Made by a program: the position numbers and the translations under genes. From Aequorivita aurantiaca (GTDB taxonomy: Bacteria > Bacteroidota > Bacteroidia > Flavobacteriales > Flavobacteriaceae), in NCBI RefSeq assembly GCF_030410135.1, contig NZ_JAUGQQ010000006.1, forward strand, positions 1 to 64,000: 64,000 bases of DNA, given 5' to 3'. The notes under the pieces were generated by a model, which was not told the origin of the DNA, did not search any database, and was given only the letters and a program-made list of their open reading frames with translations. This document shows, in pieces, positions 1-9,700 of the stretch. Positions within the stretch are counted from its first letter, which is position 1, and every line of letters starts with the position of its first letter.

Positions 1-42
1 CGCAAGAACCTGGTTCAGCAAATTTTGATTCGTGTTGCTCAT
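1..42 (-). CDS. Possible start of a gene leaving the left edge (partial)
   Basis: An ATG at 42 on the reverse strand opens 14 codons (MSNTNQNLLNQVLA) that stay open to the edge. The polar, Asn/Gln-rich start is compatible with a cytosolic protein, but 14 codons cannot identify a family. No clear ribosome binding site precedes it, which is common in this phylum. It could be chance; the only support is that the frame is open and the adjacent gene lies on the same strand. Confidence 0.3.
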   Translation of the reverse strand, partial: MSNTNQNLLNQVLA

Positions 43-281
43 AATGTAAAATTTAAGTGGTTTATAGTGTGACAATTATGGTGAAAATATAAACATCAGT
101 CAACAGGAAAAACCCTGTTTTTTTTAGGGGGAAATCCCCTTTTTTTTGGGTAGGCCCGAGTACTGGGGGCGTCAAGGGAGTAAGGATATCTTTTGGTAAT
201 TTTTGGTATGGGGAGAGTACCGCTAGCTACGGTAGGGCGGGGGACGGGAGCATTCCTCTTTCTGTTTATTTAGGCAAACTA
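43..281. other. Intergenic region with two hairpin/T-tract structures
   Basis: No gene is visible. Two small hairpins each followed by a T tract on the + strand sit back to back: AACAGG/CCTGTT (102-119) then T's to 125, and AGGGG/CCCCT (126-140) then T's to 147. They look like weak rho-independent terminators for rightward transcription, although no rightward gene is visible to the left. The remaining sequence to 281 is unusually G-rich on the + strand and holds nothing I recognise. Confidence 0.4.
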
Positions 282-2612
282 TTACCGTTTCAGCGTAAAA
301 TGGCCTCGGTACACCAATCCGTTTTTAAAGGTGGCTTTAAACCAATAGTCTGAAGAGGGCAGCTGCCGGCCATTATAGGTGCCATCCCACCCACTGCCGT
401 TTAGGTTTAGGGCATACAGAATTTTGCCAAAACGGTTGAAAATTTCCACCCGTTCCACCAGCCCATTGTTGCGGTCCTGCCCCGCCACCTGCCAGTAATC
501 GTGGTACCCATCATTGTTTGGGGTGAAGAAGCTGGGGAAGCCCACCACAAAGGCCAACAGGGTAGTGGTGCCACAGCCGTTCGCGTCCTTCACAACAATG
601 GTATGCTCGCCCGGCGAAACGTTTTCAAAAATGGGGCTTTGCTGAAAGGGGCCATAGTCCAAGGCATATAGATAGCTACCCGCCCCTTCAGCCTGTACGG
701 TTAGGGTTGCGTTGCCCACGTTGCCCGATAATTGGTAGGTAATCTGTGCCGTTTCGGAAGGGACAACGGTGAAGGTGCGCACGCCAGTACAGGCAAAGGT
801 TTCATTATTAATGGTTTCACTTCGGGTTACGGTTACGGTATAGTTTCCGGGCTCGTTTATGGTTATGGAAGGCGTGGTTTCCCCCGTGGACCATAGAAAT
901 TCGGTATTGGTGGTGGTTCCTATCAATCCGGAATCAATTGTAATCGTTTCGGGGTAAGTGTTTAGGCAGTATAGTAGTATTTCAGCCCCTTCAAACGCTG
1001 GGGTATCTATTACGTTCAAGTGTACTTTGGCAGTGGCCAGGCAGCCACGGTCGCCACCAATGCGCGCATACACAGTCTGGGTGGTGGGCTGGGTGTTGGT
1101 GAAGGGCTGGGGCAGCGGGTTGGTATGTTCAATTGCATCCTCATAGGAAAGATGGTAGGTTACTTCGGAATTATTTCCGAAGAGAATTTGCAACGCTGCA
1201 GTGGTTTCAGAAAAACTGAAGCTCGCAAAACTCGGGGTGCCTGCTGCAGCGCATTCCACCAGAAAAAAATCGGATACGGTGTTGGTGGTGGTTTTCAGCG
1301 TAATTTCAGCCACGCCCACGCAGCCGTATTCCGAAACAATGCGGGCGTAAACTCTTTCGTCCGGCTGGCTGTTTGTATAATTTTCAGGGTTTGGTATGGG
1401 TTCCGTATTGTTTTCGGCATGTATAAAACTCTTGTGAAAGGAATATACCCGTAGCAGCGGGTCGCCATTAATGACGGTTGCTTCCGCATCAAAAAGGTTG
1501 AAAACAGCTATGCCACTGGCGGTTGGCTCACACTGGTAAAGTTCCGTATTTTGGGGGTTAACGGAATTGCTGTATTCAATTAGAACCTCATCTGTAGCTA
1601 TACAGGTGTTGCCATAATCTATTGCCACGGAATACATGCCGGGGGTGGTAACGGCTAGTTGGGCGGCAGTTTCCCCGGGAAGGATGGTCCCATCCCTATA
1701 CCAGGTGTAACCCAAAGGGGTGGTGCCTTGTGGGGTGGCGTCAAGGATATACGTTTCACCATCGCAAAGCGGATTATTGGTTCTAAAACTGCGGTCTGGA
1801 CCAAGATTGGCGGCAATGTTGAAACTGCCACCCTCCAAAAATACGGCGGAGTCATACCTATAATTTTTTTCATCAGCAATTACCAGTTTTATATGGTAGG
1901 GCTGGTTTACGGTTACCGGGGTTTCCGCAACAAGTATTTTGGTTTGACCATTAAAGTTAATGGGGGCGTTAGGGCCATTCCAGCCCTCAAAATACGTTTC
2001 GTTAATGGGCGGGCAACTGCCGGGAATTCCCGAATGTACGGTGGTTACCAGTACCGGGGTAGTAGTGCCGGGAACAACGGCAATATTAGTGTAGGTGCCT
2101 CCAATGGGTTTTATTAAAAAGGCGAAGGCATCACTATAAATACACGTATTGGGGTCGCCTTCCTGATATTCCTCCGAAGCGAAAAGATAGCGGAACTGTA
2201 TATTATCTGCATTGGGAACAAAATCAAATTCCAATATGGTTGCGTTGGTTGTATTGCTGATGTTTAGGGCGGTTTCCAGATCTTGGTCGCCATTCCATCC
2301 AGGGGCATCGTCATCGCTCAGGCTTGTATTCGGTCCGGGCACGTTTTTTAGCTTGCCAGTACTCATAACTACACCGCGCTGAAATGGGAAGGTACTGCCA
2401 TTTGCAGTATAATACCCAAAACTTTTGTCGCCATCGGGAAAGTTACCACTTGTGGAAGAAGTTATCTGCACGTTGCTGATGCAGCCACTGTCTATAAGAA
2501 TATCTTCCACCAGCTGTTGCGGGGTGTAGGTGGTGGCATCTATTTGGATGTTTTGTGCGATTGCCACTGAAACACTGAGAATGGCCAACAGCGCGAAAAC
2601 GAAAAACTTCAT
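282..2612 (-). CDS. T9SS type B sorted protein with choice-of-anchor L domain
   Basis: A 776-residue secreted protein, probably surface-attached. Residues 1-19 form a signal peptide ending before Gln20. Residues about 25-270 match the choice-of-anchor L domain (blocks such as RYLFASEEYQEG and a DAFAFLIKP segment are typical). The middle contains Ig-like/PKD-like segments with phrases such as TEFLWSTGETTPSI and a repeated YARI(G/V) beta-strand module. The last ~85 residues are the CHU_C/gliding-motility-associated type B tail, with FFTPNNDGYHDYW near its start and a KR C-terminus, which directs export by the type IX system and often needs a PorP/SprF partner. No such partner lies next to it here. 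The ligand or adhesion target cannot be inferred. It is separated by 109 bp from the upstream MepB-family gene. Confidence 0.88.
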   Translation of the reverse strand: MKFFVFALLAILSVSVAIAQNIQIDATTYTPQQLVEDILIDSGCISNVQITSSTSGNFPDGDKSFGYYTANGSTFPFQRGVVMSTGKLKNVPGPNTSLSDDDAPGWNGDQDLETALNISNTTNATILEFDFVPNADNIQFRYLFASEEYQEGDPNTCIYSDAFAFLIKPIGGTYTNIAVVPGTTTPVLVTTVHSGIPGSCPPINETYFEGWNGPNAPINFNGQTKILVAETPVTVNQPYHIKLVIADEKNYRYDSAVFLEGGSFNIAANLGPDRSFRTNNPLCDGETYILDATPQGTTPLGYTWYRDGTILPGETAAQLAVTTPGMYSVAIDYGNTCIATDEVLIEYSNSVNPQNTELYQCEPTASGIAVFNLFDAEATVINGDPLLRVYSFHKSFIHAENNTEPIPNPENYTNSQPDERVYARIVSEYGCVGVAEITLKTTTNTVSDFFLVECAAAGTPSFASFSFSETTAALQILFGNNSEVTYHLSYEDAIEHTNPLPQPFTNTQPTTQTVYARIGGDRGCLATAKVHLNVIDTPAFEGAEILLYCLNTYPETITIDSGLIGTTTNTEFLWSTGETTPSITINEPGNYTVTVTRSETINNETFACTGVRTFTVVPSETAQITYQLSGNVGNATLTVQAEGAGSYLYALDYGPFQQSPIFENVSPGEHTIVVKDANGCGTTTLLAFVVGFPSFFTPNNDGYHDYWQVAGQDRNNGLVERVEIFNRFGKILYALNLNGSGWDGTYNGRQLPSSDYWFKATFKNGLVYRGHFTLKR

Positions 2613-2721
2613 TAAAAAAGGGGATTACTTATTTTTTGAGAGGGCAAATTTAGGTCTTTTTTTCTTTTATAGTCACGCCGTCCTGCTAACCAATTTTATG
2701 GAAAAAGAGTGTGACTTAATG

Positions 2722-3225
2722 CTATTTGTACTCGTTGAATAGCTTTTTCACCGTATCAAAATCGGTTTTTTTGTCCATTTCATAAAAATAAGCAAGTTGC
2801 CATTGTTGGGTTTTTAAGGCTATGTTGCTGGTGGGGAAATCCCATATAGGGTAAACACGAAAGCCTCTCTTGCCATCTTTTTTTGCTGTGGAAACAATGC
2901 CCTTGGCAATTAAAATGGATTTTGGAAAAACGAATTGCCCTAGGCGGTTGTTATGCTTTGCATTTATAATGAAGAAATGAAAATCGTCCAATTCGGAATA
3001 GGGTTGGGTAATGCCAAAATTGTTCCGCTTCCAACAGGTTACGAACTGCCCCACCTTCTTGGGGGTTTGTTTTGCCGTGCGGCCTATGGCCCAATGCCCA
3101 TCAATTTCAAATCGGCAAGCGTCATATTCCCGACTTTCGGGTTCGGCTGTGTAGTTTGTAATGCTAAGGCCACAGTTGTGGTATGTATGCAGGTTTACTT
3201 CCTGCATAAAAGAAGAATTTGGCAC
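2722..3225 (-). CDS. mepB: MepB family protein
   Basis: A 167-residue cytosolic protein resembling MepB, the third gene of the staphylococcal mepRAB multidrug efflux locus, whose biochemical role is unknown. The family signature is seen in the EYDACRFEIDG segment, GRTAKQTPKKVGQFVTCWKR, and the C-terminal GKRGFRVYPIWD. No mepA-type MATE pump or MarR regulator lies nearby, so the efflux link cannot be carried over. The gene starts 7 bp after the stop of the upstream small secreted protein, which suggests co-transcription. Length is normal for the family. The symbol is by family resemblance only. Confidence 0.75.
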   Translation of the reverse strand: MPNSSFMQEVNLHTYHNCGLSITNYTAEPESREYDACRFEIDGHWAIGRTAKQTPKKVGQFVTCWKRNNFGITQPYSELDDFHFFIINAKHNNRLGQFVFPKSILIAKGIVSTAKKDGKRGFRVYPIWDFPTSNIALKTQQWQLAYFYEMDKKTDFDTVKKLFNEYK

Positions 3226-3232
3226 TTAATTA

Positions 3233-3625
3233 TTAAATAGGTTTGTTCACCTCAAATTTTAATCCGCTTTGCTGGTCGGTAAAAAATACTTTATCACCGG
3301 TTTTGGAAATTTTAAAGGTCATATTGGCGCGGTTTGTAGTAATAGTTTGGGTGCCTGGATTAAAGTTCCATGTAGCATTTTTATGCGAAGTGGTGCTATA
3401 GATATAGTTTGCGCCAGATTGTTGTCTTTCCTTTATTTCAAAACTGTTATCTGCATAAAGATTAATTACGGCATGTTGCATTGCGGCGGCCAATTTTGGG
3501 TTACTGCTGTTGTTTTCAACATTTACCACTAGCCAAGTGCCCGTAACATCTGCCTGCGTAAGGGATTGGCTTTGTGCGGTAGCGGCAATAAGAATAAAGG
3601 CGAAGAGTGCGAGTATATTTTTCAT
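3233..3625 (-). CDS. Small exported lipocalin-like protein
   Basis: A 130-residue protein with a clear signal peptide (residues 1-19, cut before Gln20). The mature part has the pattern of lipocalin-like Bacteroidota proteins: a GTWLVVNVE opening strand followed by alternating strands (NSFEIKERQQ, ATWNFNPGTQTITTNRANMTFKI, DKVFFTDQQSG). I do not recognise a characterised homologue; ligand binding is an inference from fold pattern only. It precedes the MepB-family gene by 7 bp, so the two probably share a transcript. The upstream boundary is the terminator hairpin near 3785-3806. Confidence 0.65.
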   Translation of the reverse strand: MKNILALFAFILIAATAQSQSLTQADVTGTWLVVNVENNSSNPKLAAAMQHAVINLYADNSFEIKERQQSGANYIYSTTSHKNATWNFNPGTQTITTNRANMTFKISKTGDKVFFTDQQSGLKFEVNKPI

Positions 3626-3775
3626 CGGTTTATTTTTTTAGGAATTGTTTGTGCGTTTTTCATAACTTTTGTGAAAGATAGCAAATCTTCAGCTTTTGGA
3701 AGCACGCCGGTTCTAAGAATAAGAAAAGTAACCTGTTGTAATTATTTGGAGGCTTATAATACACCTCTTTATTTT

Positions 3776-3806
3776 ATAAATAAAGAAGCCTCATTTCAGA
3801 GGCTTC
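3776..3806 (-). terminator. Rho-independent terminator after the 180-bp-repeat gene
   Basis: A perfect 8-bp stem GAAGCCTC/GAGGCTTC (3785-3792 with 3799-3806) with a 6-nt loop is followed on the reverse strand by TTTATTTAT. A third copy of the arm, GAGGCTT at 3749-3755, could pair with 3786-3792 instead, giving a mutually exclusive fold just downstream. Confidence 0.8.
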
Positions 3807-3844
3807 CTTCGGCGTATTTACTAAAATATAAAAAATAAATAAAA

Positions 3845-5434
3845 TTATCGTTTTGTTATTTTAAGTGTCTCGTGTCTATCATTGGGAGTTGTTAGAGTGG
3901 CAAAATAAATTCCTGCCGCCCCATTGATTTCTACATCAAGCATCTGTGCATTTTTATAGGTGGTGGAAGAAACAAGTTGGCCAAGCATATTGGTAATGGC
4001 AACGCTTATCTCTGGATATTTCGTGCCTAGGTTTATGATGAATCGCCCATTTGTTGGGTTTGGATATGCACTGATTTCCGTATCAAAACCCTTATTTGGA
4101 ATGCCAAGAATGGCTGCAGTGGTTTCAAACACCCAATAATCATCCAAGCCTCGATTGTTTTCACTTTTATCACCAGAAATATTGGAATCTGAAGAACAGA
4201 ACATAGCGAAGTTGCCACCTGCCGTTGGCCGGATATAGGGCCCGCTTTCATCTGCAGATCCGCCAATGGAATTTTGCGAGATGATGCTGCCAGAAACATT
4301 TAATTTTACCAACCAATAATCATAACCACCATTGCTATTCTCAGTTTTATCACCAGAAATGTTACTGTTGCCGTAGCCCGCAAGCATATACGTATTATCT
4401 GCTAATTGTATTAGGTCGCGCAAATAGTCTATACCACTGCCGCCTATAGTGTTTTGCCATACAAGATTTCCATTAGTATCCAGTTTTAGTATCCAATAAT
4501 CATAATCGCCTTGGGAATTTTCAGTCTTTTCCCCCGAAATATTTGATTTTGAATATCCGCCCAAGAGGTAACCACCGTCGGCTGTCTGTATCATGTTTCT
4601 AAATGTGTCACTATCATTTCCACCAATAGTATTTTGCCATTGAATATTTCCGTTGGTATCCAGTTTTGCCACCCAATAATCAAATCCACCTTGATTTTGT
4701 TCGGTTTTATCTCCGGAAATGGGAGAGGTAGAAGATCCGCCAATTATAAAACCTCCATCAGCAGTTTGGAAAGCTGCTTGTGGCCGGTCAATCAACGAAC
4801 CGCCAATACTGTTTTGCCACAGGATGTTGCCGCTACTGTCCAGTTTCAGGGCCCAATAATCACGTTGTCCGTTTGTGGGGTCCGTTTTGTCACCTGAGAT
4901 ATCGCTATCGGAATATCCGCCCGCAAAATAGCCGCCATCAAAAGTTTCAACTACATAAACATCAAATTCGGGTTGTGCACCACCATAGGTTTTTTGCCAG
5001 AGAATATTTCCCGAAGAATTAAGTTTTAGAATCCAATAGTCCAAACCACCACGAGAGTTTTCGGTTTTGTCGCCAGAAATATTTGAGTCTGAACTTGCTC
5101 CCACAATAAAGCCTCCATCTGCAGTTTGTTTTAGGGAAATCAAGAAATCTTCGCCACTTCCACCTATTGTGTTCTGCCACATTATATTGCCGGAACCATC
5201 AATTTTTACAATCCATATATCCGTACCACCATTGCTATTTTCAGTTTTTTCGCCAGAGATATTACTTGTTGAATAGCCGCCTATAACAAAGCCACCGTCG
5301 GTAGTTGGTTCAAAAATGGTGGAAAAATCACCTGCACTGCCACCAATGGTTTTTTGCCAAATGATGGCTGGGTCCTGCGCAATGGCAATGCAGTTGCTTA
5401 ACATTAATACTAAAATTGTAATTGAAATTTTCAT
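3845..5434 (-). CDS. T9SS type A secreted protein with eight ~60-residue repeats
   Basis: A 529-residue protein with a signal peptide (about 1-19) and a T9SS type A tail beginning near AYPNPTNGRFIINLG and ending in ITKR. Between them are about seven to eight units of 60 residues, each with the pattern WQ(K/N)TIGGS, QTADGGFI(V/I)GG, SD(S)NISGDKTENS, GG(x)DYW(I/L)LKLD. In the DNA the unit is 180 bp: the CCAATAATC-type element (the DYW codons) recurs at about 4130, 4310, 4490, 4670, 4850, 5030 and 5210. The repeat pattern fits a beta-propeller-like extracellular repeat protein. Substrate or role is unknown. A terminator follows it, and 215 bp separates it from the divergent mvaD gene. Confidence 0.85.
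   Translation of the reverse strand: MKISITILVLMLSNCIAIAQDPAIIWQKTIGGSAGDFSTIFEPTTDGGFVIGGYSTSNISGEKTENSNGGTDIWIVKIDGSGNIMWQNTIGGSGEDFLISLKQTADGGFIVGASSDSNISGDKTENSRGGLDYWILKLNSSGNILWQKTYGGAQPEFDVYVVETFDGGYFAGGYSDSDISGDKTDPTNGQRDYWALKLDSSGNILWQNSIGGSLIDRPQAAFQTADGGFIIGGSSTSPISGDKTEQNQGGFDYWVAKLDTNGNIQWQNTIGGNDSDTFRNMIQTADGGYLLGGYSKSNISGEKTENSQGDYDYWILKLDTNGNLVWQNTIGGSGIDYLRDLIQLADNTYMLAGYGNSNISGDKTENSNGGYDYWLVKLNVSGSIISQNSIGGSADESGPYIRPTAGGNFAMFCSSDSNISGDKSENNRGLDDYWVFETTAAILGIPNKGFDTEISAYPNPTNGRFIINLGTKYPEISVAITNMLGQLVSSTTYKNAQMLDVEINGAAGIYFATLTTPNDRHETLKITKR
3850..5400 (-). repeat. In-gene 180-bp tandem repeats
   Basis: Coding repeats with an exact 180-bp period, judged from the regular spacing of the DYW-encoding element between 4130 and 5210. 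Copies differ at many synonymous positions but keep length, so no indels have accumulated. The units encode the 60-residue modules of the type A T9SS protein. The limits given are approximate. Confidence 0.75.
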
Positions 5435-5649
5435 AATTTGGTTTTAAGGGTTAGTAGAGTTTTATCGGAAAATGTTGAAGAATGTCATCAATATTTATAA
5501 TGGCATAGGAAGCAGACGAAATGCCAATTGGCATAGCATTTACTCGATAAAGCTTTCATATTAAGGAGTGTTTTTTATAGAAACCTTTTATAAAGAACAA
5601 CCCAATAACCAAAAAGAGTTTTTACTTTTGTAATAACTATCAACCAACT
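5435..5649. promoter_or_regulatory. Divergent promoter region with a -7 element for mvaD
   Basis: The 215-bp gap separates two divergent genes. TACTTTTG at 5623-5630 matches the Bacteroidota -7 consensus TANNTTTG and lies 19 bp before the mvaD start. I found no good -33 TTTG at the usual distance, so the call is weak. No gene is visible in the gap. Confidence 0.4.
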
Positions 5650-6732
5650 ATGGCCGAACACCGTTTTATTGTTTCGCACTACTCCCATTCGTTACACTCA
5701 GGAACTGTTTCTTGGCAATCGCCCAGCAACATCGCCCTGATAAAATATTGGGGAAAATATGGCCAGCAGTTGCCAATGAACCCCTCTGTGAGTTTTACTT
5801 TAAATAACTGCCACACCCGTACATCTCTTTCCTTTGAAAGAAAAAATACTGAAGGCTTTGAGTTTGAAGTGTATCTGGATGGAAAAAGAGAGGAAGGTTT
5901 TGAGCCCAAAATCCAGAAATTTTTTGAAAGGGTGGAAGTGTATTTGCCCTTTTTGGCAGATTATAAATTTAAAATAGAAACATTCAATAGTTTCCCGCAC
6001 AGCAGTGGCATTGCTTCTTCAGCCAGCGGTATGAGCGCGTTGGCATTATGCCTTGTTAGTATGGAAGAGCAATTGGCGCTTGATTATATGGATGATTATT
6101 TTTTTGAAAAAGCTTCGTTCCTTGCAAGACTTGGTTCGGGTAGTGCTTGCCGTAGCATTCAAGGACCATTGATTGTGTGGGGTGAGCATCCGGAAATTGA
6201 TGGAAGCAGTAATCTATTCGGCACAAAATATCCTTTTGAAATACATCCAATATTCACGAATTTTCAAGACACTATTTTATTGGTTGATAAAAGTGAAAAG
6301 CAAGTTAGTAGCTCCTTGGGCCACAATTTGATGCTGGACCATCCGTTTGCCGAGCAGCGTTTTCGGCAGGCGAAAGATAATCTTTTAAAATTGATTCCTG
6401 TTTTTAAAAGTGGTGATTTATCTGAATTCATAAAAATTGTGGAAAGTGAAGCCCTCTCGCTGCACGCTATGATGATGACCTCAATACCGTATTTCATTTT
6501 AATGAAACCAAACACTTTGGAAATTATAAATCGCATTTGGAAATTTCGGGAAGAAACCGCCAGCAATGTTTGCTTCACGCTTGATGCGGGTGCAAATGTG
6601 CACGTACTTTATCCACAATCTGAAAAAGATTTCGTTCAAAATTTCATTAAAGATGAACTTTCCCAATTCTGCAAAAACGGCGAATTCATTTTGGATGAGG
6701 TAGGTTTTGGGGCTAAAAAAATTCAGCTTTAG
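5650..6732 (+). CDS. mvaD: Diphosphomevalonate decarboxylase
   Basis: Converts mevalonate 5-diphosphate to isopentenyl diphosphate with ATP, the last step of the lower mevalonate pathway; cytosolic GHMP-superfamily enzyme. The 360-residue length is normal. SPSNIALIKYWGK (about 24-36) is the family N-terminal signature; the GHMP ATP-binding loop PHSSGIASSASG lies at about 116-127; RLGSGSACRS follows, and the C-terminal FTLDAGANVHVLYP is also typical. A mevalonate kinase and a UbiA prenyltransferase lie 3.5 kb away on the same strand, with the CHAT gene inserted in the opposite direction. It ends 5 bp from the stop of that convergent gene, leaving no room for a separate terminator. Confidence 0.93.
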   Translation: MAEHRFIVSHYSHSLHSGTVSWQSPSNIALIKYWGKYGQQLPMNPSVSFTLNNCHTRTSLSFERKNTEGFEFEVYLDGKREEGFEPKIQKFFERVEVYLPFLADYKFKIETFNSFPHSSGIASSASGMSALALCLVSMEEQLALDYMDDYFFEKASFLARLGSGSACRSIQGPLIVWGEHPEIDGSSNLFGTKYPFEIHPIFTNFQDTILLVDKSEKQVSSSLGHNLMLDHPFAEQRFRQAKDNLLKLIPVFKSGDLSEFIKIVESEALSLHAMMMTSIPYFILMKPNTLEIINRIWKFREETASNVCFTLDAGANVHVLYPQSEKDFVQNFIKDELSQFCKNGEFILDEVGFGAKKIQL

Positions 6733-6737
6733 AAATT

Positions 6738-9700
6738 CTAGGTTCGGTGTGGCCATGAAGTTTTACTTCGAAAAATAGAATATAATAGCAGTGCCGCCAC
6801 AAATGCAGCTAAAATATACCACCACCACGAGATTCCAGTCTGTAAATGAATTGGCGAGGTATCGCCAATGAGCACGAGGCCTGCCCAATATTGTGGTGCT
6901 ACCGTGCGACCTTCGGCGGTAGCAATGTAACTAAGTTTCGCTTGCCTCAGCGCCTCATCCTTGGACAATCCGTTGGAAATATTCTCATAAAAAAATTCCA
7001 CAATTTTGGCACTGGACTTTTCGTCTATTTCCCATAAACTGGTAAGGATGCTCTCGCTGCCCGCATAATTAAATGCGTGTGCCAATGATATCATTCCTTC
7101 CCCGGCCTGATAGGTTGGTTTGCCGGTTTCACAGGCAGTCAAAATGGCTAGATTGGAGGCAAGATCTATATTATAAATTTCATAGGAATAGAGTGAATTC
7201 TCATTATAATTTTCTGCGCCGTCGGTTTTTTTTGCGAAAATAAGACGGCTCAATTCGGGACTTATATTATTGCTTTCAGCGTGGGTGCCAATGTGGATTA
7301 TTTTGTGTTCCTTGGCCCGATTGATGAACAATTCCTTGCTGGCATTCTCATTTATAAAATAATTCCCATTAAAAACCTTGGCGTAATGTTTAACCAAATC
7401 TTCGCTAAAGGGTTGGGGCAACAGCCTTAGATAAGTTTTGTCCAATGCAACTGAATCTTTGATGGTAAGTTTATAATTCTGTTTCATTTCGGCGTTGAAG
7501 CCTGGGGCAAATGCAATAAATTCAGAAGAATAATCGGCCACCTTCCCTTTGTCCTTGTATAGCAAAAGACTGAAATTATAGGAAATATCATATTTTGCCA
7601 AGAGGCTTATAGTGGTCATTTCCTGAAAATTTCGCATTGGTTTAATGGTAAGGGTTTCAAAACTCAAATTAAAAAGTTCCCGGTCGGGAATAATCACCAC
7701 TTTTGGGGTATGTACATATTTTTCTAGCGGAAACCAAAGTGCGCGGTAAAGTTCATAAAGTAACGGACGCATTTTTTCAACCGAAAATTCATCATTTTGA
7801 AGTTTGGAAATATGATCTTTCACTGAACCATAATTCAGTTTTATCATTTTTTTTATGGATGCGGAAACCACGAAAACATAAAGGTTATCTTCATTGAAAA
7901 TATACCGCAAAACAGTAGTATTATTGGGAATTTTTTGTTGCAGATCGTGTATGGGTTCCTCCAGGGTGGCATAGCGCATTTTGTAATATTTCGGATACTT
8001 ATGCTGTAGGGAATCTAAAAATAGCTCCCATTTGTCAGAAGCTTCAAAGAAGGGTGCAATGCTGCTATTTTCAGAATCGTTCAGGGAAGAGACCATTTTT
8101 GCTTTTAAAGCGTTTTCCCGTAAAACTACCTCTTGAGGAATATGTTGAAATGCCACGTTGTCCCGAAGGTTCAATCGGGACCGTATGCGGTTGTAGATGC
8201 TAGATTCGTGAAGGGCAATCATTTTGTCCAGATACATTTCATCTTTCGTCAACTTGAAAAGCTCGAGCCGAAGATTTTTGGCGAAATTCAATAGTTCCTC
8301 ATTCTCCGTAATGAGCAAGGTAACATCGCTATTATTGCTCACCACTTTTTTGCGTTGTTCCAAAATGGAGATTCCCTCTTCCACCTGTTGCAACAGTTCC
8401 TTTAGGAAAAAGGGATTCTTGTTTTCCATGGAATAATATTTCGATTGGGCGTTAATGAGAAGCGCTTGTGGTTTTCGGTATTGGCTGAGTATGGAATCTG
8501 CCGTGGTAATTTTTTCGCCCTTTTCTGTGAAATTGAAGCAGAGCGCCTCTTCGCTATATTTTTCAGCTTCGGAATAGTCTTTCAGTAAATAGTGCACTTG
8601 GGCCAGGTTAATAATGTGGTAAAATTCCTGAAGCGTGTTTTTGAAATCGCCGGTGCGGGTAAAATTATACGTTTCTTGGGCCAAGGAAATTGCCTTCTCT
8701 CTTTTATTGTTCTTAGCCGCGAATAGCGAATATTCCAAAACATTATCGAGAAAATCTTTCGTATAGGTATTTCCCATTGTTTTCCTGTATACAGTTTCTG
8801 CTTTGTCATAAAACTCGGCTGCGCTCTCAATATCCTCCAAATATTCGAAAATAGTTGCGCGTGTTGAGAGGGCTGCAGCTTCCCAATACAAATTGGCACC
8901 GGGACTGGTTTTTAACATTTCCAAAGCGTAATCGGCATTTTCGGCGGCACCTTCAAAATCACGGCTGGCGGTTTTCGCCTCTGCAAGAATTATGTTTGAA
9001 ATAATTAAATTAATGTCATTCTTTTCAAATAACTTTTTTTTCTGTCCGAAAGAATATTCTATTAGTTCCTGTGAACGGGAATATTCTCCCAAGGTATTAT
9101 AAAATGTTGCCATATTATCGATAACTACGCACTGATGATTCTTTGCTTTTAAAGTGCGCGCTTCATCTGTGGACCGGTTTATGTATTCCTGAAAACCAGC
9201 AATCGCCTCTTCGGAAACTGCTATGGCTTCTTGATTTTTACCGAGGGCATTCCACAAAACCGCAAGATTCATTTTTACAAGAGCGGGCCGATAATATCGG
9301 TTCATAATATCAGATTCATCGGTTTTTTCCAAAACTTTGACAGCCTCCTGAAAATAGTATTTTGCGCTGTCCAAGTTTGCTTCCTGCCACATCATTCCGC
9401 CCAGGGCATTGTATACTTGGTTGTAAAAAACATAGTCGGGTTTTCCAGTTTTTTTCAAAAGTCGCAATGCTTTTCCGTAATGCTTTTTTGAAAGAGGAAA
9501 ATTACCAAGTTTGGAGGCGTAATATCCCTGCCTGTACTCTATTCCCGCAAGATCAGTATTATTTGGGTCTAGGTTTTTCTTCGCAAATGGAATTGCGGTT
9601 GCTAAAAGATTATATGCTTTTTGATGCTGCCCCGCATCGTCATAAATCCAACCCATTTCTGTAATTGCCTCTACTATATAATGCGGTGTGGCGCTGTTTT

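Noticed and set aside
3845-5434. CRISPR or transposon-type repeats in the 180-bp periodic region
   Set aside because: The repeats are in frame, encode similar 60-residue modules and belong to one gene with a signal peptide and T9SS tail.
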